A DNA stretch of 15,624 bases from Ruminococcus flavefaciens (GTDB lineage Bacteria; Bacillota; Clostridia; Oscillospirales; Ruminococcaceae), in NCBI GenBank assembly GCA_002309635.1, contig DBXO01000040.1, positions 1-15,624 on the forward strand, written 5' to 3'. The notes beneath the pieces were generated by a model. That model saw only the letters and a list, made by a program, of their open reading frames with translations. It did no database searches and was not told the DNA's origin. Both the position numbers and the translations under genes were made by a program. Every line of letters starts with the position of its first letter. Position 1 is the stretch's first letter. Positions 1 to 5,458 of the stretch are shown one piece after another.

Positions 1-494
1 AGGCAGTTTGTTGTGCATGAAGCAGCAGAGATGATCTTGTCATCCTTTGTGAGAGTCTTCTCGTTTACGCTGTAAACGATTGTAGGAAGATCGTTGCCTG
101 CGGGAGCAGAGATAACGACTTTCTTGGCACCTGCATCGATATGAGCCTGTGACTTGTCCTTTGAGCAGTAGAAACCTGTGCACTCGAGAACAACGTCTAC
201 GCCGATCTCTCCCCAGGGAAGCTCTGCAGCATTAGCCTTTGCATAGATTGTAAGGGTTTTGCCGTCAACAGTGATTGTGCCCTTCTCGTCGTCTGCTGAA
301 ACAGTGTGAAGCTTTTCACCGATCTTTCCGCAGTAACCGCCCTGAGCTGTATCATACTTGAGAAGCTGAGCGAGCATTGAAGGCTTTGTAAGGTCGTTGA
401 TAGCAACTACCTCGTAGCCGGGAGCATCAAACATCTGTCTGAATGCAAGACGGCCGATACGGCCGAAACCATTAATAGCAACTTTAACTGACAT
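1..494 (-). CDS. gap: Glyceraldehyde-3-phosphate dehydrogenase, N-terminal part (runs off the window)
   Basis: Type I GAPDH of glycolysis: cytosolic, NAD-dependent oxidation and phosphorylation of glyceraldehyde 3-phosphate to 1,3-bisphosphoglycerate. Reading the minus strand from the ATG at 494 gives about 164 residues before the window edge. The dinucleotide-binding motif NGFGRIGR lies at residues 8-15, and the conserved active-site block SCTTNC ends the visible part, with the catalytic Cys at residue 160. The substrate-binding and C-terminal half is missing only because the window ends. The start is fixed by an AGGAGG ribosome binding site at 503-508, 8 nt from the ATG, and by homology starting immediately with MSVKVAINGFGR. 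It is transcribed alone, away from the genes to its right. Identification is secure from motifs; whether it is the glycolytic copy or a paralogue cannot be told from half a protein. Confidence 0.96.
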   Translation of the reverse strand, partial: MSVKVAINGFGRIGRLAFRQMFDAPGYEVVAINDLTKPSMLAQLLKYDTAQGGYCGKIGEKLHTVSADDEKGTITVDGKTLTIYAKANAAELPWGEIGVDVVLECTGFYCSKDKSQAHIDAGAKKVVISAPAGNDLPTIVYSVNEKTLTKDDKIISAASCTTNC

Positions 495-526
495 GGGATA
501 TACCTCCTAAAAATTTGTATGGTTTT

Positions 527-555
527 ATTATAACTCAACTCGGAAAAATTTTCAA
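527..555 (-). promoter_or_regulatory. Sigma-A promoter of gap
   Basis: On the minus strand a TTGAAA -35 box (550-555) and a perfect TATAAT -10 box (527-532) are separated by exactly 17 bp. Transcription would start near 520, about 25 nt before the gap ATG, leaving a short leader that carries the AGGAGG site. A second, weaker pair further upstream (TTGATA, 18 bp, TACAAT, around 602-631) could be another start. No obvious operator or riboswitch is visible between promoter and gene. Confidence 0.8.
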
Positions 556-662
556 GAGGTTCGACAAAAAAATAACAGAAATTTCGTGAAAAGTGCATAT
601 TGTACAAACATATAATTGCATATATCAAAATTTTTGTTGCAGTTTCTTTGCGGCGAAAATAA

Positions 663-1235
663 GTGACAGCTATTCCGTTTTGCAGGACTGTGCAGCCTAA
701 TTATATAGGTAGTTTTTTATTGATCTTTCAGCGGCTTTTAGAAAGGAGCGGCATTATTACTGACAAGGGCAACGGCTTCGGAGAGTTTTTTCAGATCCGT
801 TCACAAGGGAATATCTTGTGCTCAGCGGTCATTCCGTCAGGCGGCAGTCACGGGCATAGCTGCCTTCTGCGAGCTCCTGCGTCAGGACATCAGAAAGTGT
901 ATAGTCGGCACGGGCGGCGATAATATGCGGTTTGAGCTGAAATGCGTCCCATAGTTGAAAACTTTAAACATTTCCGTAAGGTGTTGAGGACATTTGTGGA
1001 CGAAGAGACGCTCTGTCAGCCTGACATTTTCAGCTGCTTTTACAGTGAAGTGACCCGCGGACTTGCAGAGCGGACAGGTGCCTCAGCGGAGCTTGAATGG
1101 GATTCGATGACGGTCGTAATACCGCAGATGAGCAGCAGTGGTACTGCCATTGTGAACGCCCCTGTTCCCGAAACAGAGGCAGGCTTTTTCAACCCCTTCG
1201 GCCTTATGCCGAGAGATATCCGAGACCGAATGTGA
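663..1235 (+). pseudogene. Frameshifted remnant of an unrecognised gene
   Basis: This stretch shows protein-like sequence that jumps between frames. About 753-838 reads well in the third frame (IITDKGNGFGEFF and on), about 839-948 in the first frame (QAAVTGIAAFCELLRQDIRK to FELKCVP), and 945-1235 in the third frame again (VENFKHFRKVLRTFVDEE, ending MPRDIRDRM and TGA). The two shifts compensate, so the original would have been one protein of roughly 160-170 residues. Codon choice in the last segment (GAG, AGC, CTT, GGC) matches the neighbouring genes. The only ATG of that segment (942) has no ribosome binding site. An AAAGGAG at 742-748 lies upstream of the first segment but precedes an ATT, not a normal start. 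I do not recognise the family. It may be a decayed gene, two sequencing indels in a live gene, or chance open frames. Confidence 0.4.
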
Positions 1236-1294
1236 TAAAAATGTGACAATTGAGAAAAACTAAGCATATTTGACAGAATCTTCTGGATTTTTTG

Positions 1295-1323
1295 TTGACA
1301 TTATTCAAAAAAAGTTGTATAAT
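1295..1323 (+). promoter_or_regulatory. Consensus sigma-A promoter of the CYTH-phoH-ybeY-era operon
   Basis: A perfect TTGACA (1295-1300) and a perfect TATAAT (1318-1323) are spaced by 17 bp. The expected start site is about 1330, which is the left edge of an 18-bp dyad. This is probably the main promoter of the tightly packed gene cluster that follows. No second promoter as good as this was seen before mutS2. Confidence 0.88.
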
Positions 1324-1328
1324 AAAAA

Positions 1329-1346
1329 CGTTGAAAGATATCAACG
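1329..1346 (+). promoter_or_regulatory. Dyad at the transcription start (5' hairpin or operator)
   Basis: CGTTGA and TCAACG form a perfect 6-bp inverted repeat around a 6-nt centre (AAGATA), starting 6 bp after the -10 box. As RNA it would be a stem-loop at the very 5' end of the operon transcript, a position known to slow 5'-end-dependent decay. As DNA it could be a repressor site. The sequence does not decide between them. Confidence 0.45.
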
Positions 1347-1373
1347 CAAAATCATCGTTTTCGGAGTGTGCTT

Positions 1374-1892
1374 ATGGGAAAGAATTATGAGATAGAACGG
1401 AAATTTCTCGTTGAATTCCCTGATGTATCAGAGCTTGATGTGAAACGCAGGATAAGCATTGTGCAGACCTATCTCAGAAGCGGCGAGAACGGCTCGCAGC
1501 GCAGGGTGAGGTCAGTGAATGAGAACGGGAGCGTAAAGTTTACCTATACGGAAAAGATATTCCACAGCCCCGTGACAAGAGAGGAAAACGAGTACGAGAT
1601 AACCAAAGAGGAATACCGCAGCCTCCTTGAACAGCACCGCGACAACTGTCCGCCTGTGATAAAGGTGAGGTATTGCTTTGACTATCACGGCCAGCTCTTT
1701 GAACTGGACACATACCCATTTTCGGATAAGCTGGCGATTATGGAGCTTGAGCTTGCTTCCCCCGAACAGGTAATAGATTTCCCCGATAACGTCAGGGTCC
1801 TCAGAGACGTTTCCGCGGACAGACGCTATTCCAATGCCGCTCTTGCGTCGGCAGGAGCCTTTCCCGAACAGAAGATTGGAGAACAGGATTAA
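1374..1892 (+). CDS. CYTH-domain (triphosphate tunnel) protein
   Basis: 172-residue member of the CYTH superfamily, whose enzymes hydrolyse triphosphate substrates (inorganic triphosphate, thiamine triphosphate) or act as class IV adenylate cyclases inside an eight-strand beta tunnel. The hallmark ExExK motif is present as EIERK at residues 6-10. Further charged tunnel residues are visible: RRVR at 43-46, KVR at 97-99, ELD at 110-112 and MELEL at 123-127. Exact substrate cannot be read from sequence. I chose the ATG at 1374 because GGAG at 1363-1366 is 7 nt away; an in-frame GTG at 1368 is only 1 nt after it. This is the first gene behind the consensus promoter, and its TAA overlaps the phoH ATG by one base, so it is translationally coupled to the RNA-processing genes downstream. 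Confidence 0.88.
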   Translation: MGKNYEIERKFLVEFPDVSELDVKRRISIVQTYLRSGENGSQRRVRSVNENGSVKFTYTEKIFHSPVTREENEYEITKEEYRSLLEQHRDNCPPVIKVRYCFDYHGQLFELDTYPFSDKLAIMELELASPEQVIDFPDNVRVLRDVSADRRYSNAALASAGAFPEQKIGEQD

Positions 1893-2860
1893 TGTCGGAA
1901 ATATTCGTACCCGCTGACAGCCCCGAACAGCTCTCTGCCCTCTTTGGACAGCTGGACGGGAACATCAGCAAACTGCAAAAGGATTTCAATGTCACCGTCG
2001 TGAGCAGAGACGGAGGCATAAAAATAATCGGCGACGGCGATACGGCAGGAGCCGAAAAGGCTCTCCGCGCCCTTATGAGCTTTGCGGACAAGGGCAACGC
2101 TGTCAACGAGCAGACGGTCCGCTATGTGACATCTATGGTAGCCGACGGTATTGAGGAGGAGCTTCAGGAGCTCGGCGGCGACGGCATCTGCGTTACTGCC
2201 TCGGGCAAGATACTACGCCCGCGCACTGTAGGACAGAAACGCTATACAGACGCAATAAAGAACAATACCATCGTCCTCGGCATAGGTCCTGCGGGAACGG
2301 GAAAGACCTACCTTGCAGTTGCTATGGCGGTAAAGGCGTTCCGCGAGCACAGGATCAAGAAGATAATCCTTACCAGGCCTGCTGTCGAAGCAGGCGAGAA
2401 GCTGGGTTTCCTGCCCGGCGACCTGCAGGATAAGGTTGACCCGTATCTTCGCCCGCTGTACGACGCTCTTTTCGACATGTTCGGAGCCGAGAGCTTTGCA
2501 CGTTACATGGAAAAGGGGATAATCGAGGTCGCTCCTCTCGCTTATATGCGCGGACGCACCCTCGATGAAGCGTTCATTATCCTCGATGAGGCTCAGAACA
2601 CCACTTCGGAACAGATAAAAATGTTTCTCACCCGCCTCGGAAACGAGAGCAGAATGGTGATCACAGGCGATATCACCCAGATAGACCTCCCCGATACAAA
2701 GAGATCAGGGCTTGTGGAGGCTATCAAGGTCCTGAGGGGGATAGACGATATCGAAATACATCGCTTCACGGAGAAGGATGTAGTAAGACACAGACTTGTA
2801 CAGGATATTATCAAGGCTTATGAAAAATACAACGAAGGGAGAAAAAATAATCATGGCTAA
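1892..2860 (+). CDS. phoH: PhoH-like NTPase (YbeZ family)
   Basis: Cytosolic P-loop NTPase of the PhoH/YbeZ family, related to superfamily 1 helicase cores and linked to YbeY in rRNA maturation and ribosome quality control. The 322-residue length is typical. Residues 20-70 form a KH-like RNA-binding region, Walker A is GPAGTGKT at 132-139, and Walker B is IILDEAQN at 229-236, with TGD at 258-260 as a downstream motif. The start overlaps the CYTH stop (TAATG). The end overlaps ybeY by 8 nt. The phoH-ybeY pair is a conserved bacterial arrangement and supports a shared role in RNA handling. The name refers to a phosphate-starvation gene in E. coli; no phosphate regulation is visible here. Confidence 0.95.
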   Translation: MSEIFVPADSPEQLSALFGQLDGNISKLQKDFNVTVVSRDGGIKIIGDGDTAGAEKALRALMSFADKGNAVNEQTVRYVTSMVADGIEEELQELGGDGICVTASGKILRPRTVGQKRYTDAIKNNTIVLGIGPAGTGKTYLAVAMAVKAFREHRIKKIILTRPAVEAGEKLGFLPGDLQDKVDPYLRPLYDALFDMFGAESFARYMEKGIIEVAPLAYMRGRTLDEAFIILDEAQNTTSEQIKMFLTRLGNESRMVITGDITQIDLPDTKRSGLVEAIKVLRGIDDIEIHRFTEKDVVRHRLVQDIIKAYEKYNEGRKNNHG

Positions 2861-3365
2861 GTTAAAGGTTTATGTCAAGAATAATCAGACAGAGGTGAAG
2901 GTCCCAGTAGGTATAAGGCTTCTTATCAGAAGATGCTGTCAGGCAGTTCTCACAACTGAGAATTTCGGCAAGGACGCTGAGGTCAGCGTTTCATTCGTAA
3001 GCAATAGCGAGATAAAGAATCTTAACAAGATCTACAGAAATAAAGACGCAGTAACAGACGTATTATCATTCCCGCTCACAAGCGAGGACGGCGCTGTTGA
3101 GGTAAATCCCGAAACAGGCGCAGTACAGCTGGGAGATGTTGTTATCTCACTGGAAACAGCTGTAAAGCAGGCTCAGAATTACGGTCATTCACTGGAGAGA
3201 GAGGTAGGCTTCCTCACAGTACATTCAATGCTCCACCTGCTGGGCTACGACCACGAGACAAGTCAGCTCGATCAGCGTATCATGCGCGAAAAGGAAGAGT
3301 CGGTGCTTGAAAAGCTCGGTATCTCAAGAGACGTTACATTCGTAGTGAACGGAGAAAACGCCTGA
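2853..3365 (+). CDS. ybeY: Endoribonuclease YbeY
   Basis: Zinc-dependent single-strand endoribonuclease that acts in 16S rRNA 3'-end maturation and late 70S ribosome quality control. The protein is 170 residues, the usual size. The metal-binding signature HxxxHxxxxxH is seen as H124, H128 and H134 in HSMLHLLGYDH. An upstream in-frame start at 2796 exists but lies deep within phoH. The ATG at 2853 is preferred because AAGGGAG at 2835-2841 precedes it at 11 nt and family homology begins right after it. It overlaps phoH by 8 nt and its TGA overlaps the era ATG by one base, so translation of the three genes is probably coupled. Confidence 0.95.
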   Translation: MAKLKVYVKNNQTEVKVPVGIRLLIRRCCQAVLTTENFGKDAEVSVSFVSNSEIKNLNKIYRNKDAVTDVLSFPLTSEDGAVEVNPETGAVQLGDVVISLETAVKQAQNYGHSLEREVGFLTVHSMLHLLGYDHETSQLDQRIMREKEESVLEKLGISRDVTFVVNGENA

Positions 3366-4258
3366 TGCCGAGAACAGCATTCGTCACTATCGCAGGACGC
3401 ACAAATGCAGGAAAATCCTCACTGCTTAACGCTATCGTCGGGGAAAAGATAGCGTCTGTCAGCAGCAAGCCCCAGACTACCCGCACACGTATCACGGGTA
3501 TACGCAATATCGACGACGTTCAGCTTGTATTTTTCGATACTCCGGGCCTTCACAAGCCTGTGAACAAGCTCAGCGAGCATATGCTGAACACTGTAAAGGA
3601 GTCGGTAAGCGACATAGACGCAGTCGTTTTCGTTATGGACTGCACAAAGAAGATAAACCAGCAGGAGCTTGATCTGCTCAGATCCATGAACAGCTCGAAA
3701 ATGCCTGTAATACTGGTGCTCAACAAGATAGATCTGCTCAGGAACAAGGATGAACTGGCTCCCGTTATCGCAGACCTTACCTCGAAGGTGCAGTTTCAGG
3801 CTGTAGTACCTGTAAGCGTAACCGAAAACAGCGGCGTGGATATAGTTATCGACGAGATAATCGCTCTTGCGGAGGAGTCTGTGCACTTCTTCCCAGAAGA
3901 TATGATAACCGACCAGCCCGAAAAGGTGCTTGCAGCGGAGTTGATACGCGAAAAGCTCCTCACCCTGCTGAGCGACGAGGTGCCCCACGGCATAGCAGTC
4001 GGCGTAGAGCAGATGAGCGAGCGCGACGACAAGGATATACTTGATATATCAGCAGTCATCTACTGCGAGAAGGAGTCCCACAAGGGCATAATCATAGGCA
4101 AGGGCGGCGCAATGCTGAAAAAGGCTTCTACTGCCGCGCGAATGGAGCTTGAGGACTTCTTCCAGATAAAGGTAAATCTCAAATGCTGGGTAAAGGTCAA
4201 GGAGGACTGGCGCAACAGAGAAAATCTGATACGCAGTTTCGGTCTGTCCGAGAAATAA
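3365..4258 (+). CDS. era: GTPase Era, 30S ribosome assembly
   Basis: Ras-like GTPase that binds the 3' end of 16S rRNA through a C-terminal KH domain and assists 30S assembly. 297 residues, the normal length. G1 is GRTNAGKS at 11-18, switch I contains PQTTRTR at 36-42, G3 is DTPG at 58-61, G4 is NKID at 120-123, and the G5 region reads PVSVTENSG near 149-157 in place of the common SA motif. The KH loop is GIIIGKGG at 241-248. The G1 loop has Thr and Ala where Era proteins usually have Pro and Val, but the catalytic GxxxxGKS pattern is intact. Gene start overlaps the ybeY stop. The next gene, yqzL, begins 68 nt further on behind a hairpin. Confidence 0.97.
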   Translation: MPRTAFVTIAGRTNAGKSSLLNAIVGEKIASVSSKPQTTRTRITGIRNIDDVQLVFFDTPGLHKPVNKLSEHMLNTVKESVSDIDAVVFVMDCTKKINQQELDLLRSMNSSKMPVILVLNKIDLLRNKDELAPVIADLTSKVQFQAVVPVSVTENSGVDIVIDEIIALAEESVHFFPEDMITDQPEKVLAAELIREKLLTLLSDEVPHGIAVGVEQMSERDDKDILDISAVIYCEKESHKGIIIGKGGAMLKKASTAARMELEDFFQIKVNLKCWVKVKEDWRNRENLIRSFGLSEK

Positions 4259-4281
4259 TTACCGTTAATAATCATAGCTTG

Positions 4282-4319
4282 TCCGCGGATAATAGTTACA
4301 TAGAATTCTTATCTGCGGA
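4282..4319 (+). promoter_or_regulatory. Intercistronic hairpin covering the yqzL ribosome binding site
   Basis: TCCGCGGATAA (4282-4292) pairs with TTATCTGCGGA (4309-4319), giving an 11-bp stem with a single G-U wobble and a 16-nt loop. The 3' arm contains the first three bases of the GGAGG site (4317-4321) that serves the GTG start of yqzL. It lies in the only real gap of the phoH-recO run. No T-tract follows, so it is not a typical terminator. Control of yqzL and recO translation, or an mRNA processing site, are both reasonable inferences. Confidence 0.55.
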
Positions 4320-4326
4320 GGAAGCT

Positions 4327-4428
4327 GTGAACGAGGATATTTTATGGAGCATTTTCGCCGAAAGCGGCAGGATAGAGGACTATCTGCGGTATACGGCAGG
4401 CAAGGAAGATAACCATGACAACTGTTGA
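4327..4428 (+). CDS. yqzL: YqzL-like small protein
   Basis: A 33-residue protein, beginning at a GTG, that fits the YqzL-like family: tiny proteins encoded between era and recO in Bacillus and many Firmicutes, function unknown. The recognisable core is ILWSIFAESGRIEDYLRY (residues 5-22), matching the family pattern of a Trp-x-x-Phe, then a Gly, then an acidic residue and Tyr-Leu. GGAGG at 4317-4321 lies 5 nt before the GTG at 4327. The frame stays open upstream into era, but no better start with a ribosome binding site exists there. The gene overlaps recO by 14 nt, so recO translation may depend on it. Position and core motif together make the call; the family match was made by eye. Confidence 0.75.
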   Translation: MNEDILWSIFAESGRIEDYLRYTAGKEDNHDNC

Positions 4429-5158
4429 AGGCATCGTCCTTAAAGAGCGTTCTGTAGGTGAACAGGACAAATTCATAGATATAATGACCAGGGAGAACGG
4501 AGTTCTCGAGGTTTCCGTTAAAGGCGCAAAGAAGATAAACGGAAAATCGGGCAGCTCTGCTCAGCTTCTGGCCTATTCACGGTTCTGTGTGGACAGGAGG
4601 GGGAATTATCTCTACCTCAACAGCGCAGAGCCGATACATATTTTTTACGGACTTCGCGATTCACTGTCGAAGATATCCCTGGCGAGCTATTTTGCGGAGG
4701 TCATACGCTTCTGCATAAAGCCCGAGACGCAGAACGGCGATATCATGCGGCTTCTGCTGAATTGTCTGTACTTTCTCGAAAAGGGGGAGCGGGACGAGCG
4801 TCAGCTGAAGTCGGTATTCGAGCTCCGTCTCATGTCGGAGATAGGCTATATGCCCGATGTGGTCGCATGCCGGAACTGCGGAGTTTTTGAGCCCGGGGAG
4901 CTTTATTTCTGTATATCCGACGGAGGCTTTTACTGCTCAGACTGCTTTGAAGACGACGGTGAGACTGACTATATGAAAATAAAGCTGCCTGTACTCAGTG
5001 CGGTACGGCATATAGTCCTCAGCGACTTTGACAGGCTCTTCGGTTTCCGTGTGTCGGAGACAACCCAGGAGAAGCTATCGGCGCTGTCGGAATCATATAT
5101 GCTCACACACCTGGAGCGCGGTTTCGGTACACTGGATTTTTACAAGACTATAGTGTAA
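4415..5158 (+). CDS. recO: DNA repair protein RecO
   Basis: Recombination mediator of the RecFOR pathway: binds single-stranded DNA, anneals complementary strands and helps load RecA on SSB-coated gaps. 247 residues, standard size. The N-terminal OB fold is recognised from TVEGIVLKERSVGEQDKFI onward and the central helical domain from about 85 to 148. The zinc-binding module is visible as C152, C155, C174 and C177 (CRNC and CSDC), with an additional Cys at 166. AGGAAG at 4403-4408 precedes the ATG by 6 nt. The gene overlaps yqzL and its TAA is the first three bases of a 14-bp palindrome that borders the hairpin element. Confidence 0.95.
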   Translation: MTTVEGIVLKERSVGEQDKFIDIMTRENGVLEVSVKGAKKINGKSGSSAQLLAYSRFCVDRRGNYLYLNSAEPIHIFYGLRDSLSKISLASYFAEVIRFCIKPETQNGDIMRLLLNCLYFLEKGERDERQLKSVFELRLMSEIGYMPDVVACRNCGVFEPGELYFCISDGGFYCSDCFEDDGETDYMKIKLPVLSAVRHIVLSDFDRLFGFRVSETTQEKLSALSESYMLTHLERGFGTLDFYKTIV

Positions 5159-5440
5159 ATCATGATTTAACGTATTAATTACGCCTTGTCCAAAACAAAG
5201 GGCTTCCAAAGGGTTTACAACCCTTTGGTCAGGTCAAGGGCTGACAGCCCTTGTGGGGTGTGGGGCAAAGCCCCGCATTCGGCAGGCGCTCCGCAAGGGT
5301 GAATTCCGAAAACAATCCAGTGAATTGTTTTCGGAAGAGGGACGCCCTGCAAGTGAGGGCGTCCCTTATCGGGCGGATATTATCTGCAACTACATGGAAC
5401 GCCGAGGGCTGCGTTTCCTACAAACATAAATTATGATTTA
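5156..5440. repeat. Hairpin-array element bounded by 14-bp near-identical repeats
   Basis: Between recO and mutS2 lie five perfect or near-perfect stem-loops in about 160 bp: 5206-5228 (10-bp stem, 3-nt loop), 5235-5253 (8 bp, 3 nt), 5260-5276 (7 bp with one G-T, 3 nt), 5304-5336 (13 bp, 7 nt) and 5338-5366 (11 bp, 7 nt). The array is flanked by TAAATCATGATTTA (5156-5169, a perfect palindrome that includes the recO stop) and TAAATTATGATTTA (5427-5440), identical at 13 of 14 bases. Removing one copy plus the interior (271 bp) would bring mutS2 to 29 nt from recO, normal operon spacing. This reads as a small non-autonomous insertion with a target duplication. No terminal inverted repeat or protein gene was found inside. 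Confidence 0.65.
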
Positions 5441-5458
5441 CAACAGTAAAGGATAATT

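Noticed and set aside
1040..1267. 75-residue minus-strand open frame
   Set aside because: No ribosome binding site, and the plus-strand reading of the same bases is more protein-like.
1274..1296. CAGAA-TC-TTCTG followed by a T-run as a terminator
   Set aside because: The loop would have only two bases and the stem is AT-rich; the T's merge with the next promoter.
3419..3988. 189-residue minus-strand open frame
   Set aside because: Antisense to Era, whose motifs are unambiguous in the other strand.
5251..5436. Plus-strand 61-residue open frame inside the hairpin array
   Set aside because: It runs through inverted repeats, has no ribosome binding site and no protein-like composition.
5156..5440. 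CRISPR array or transposon with a transposase
   Set aside because: The hairpins differ in sequence and spacing, there are no repeat-spacer units, and no transposase frame exists.
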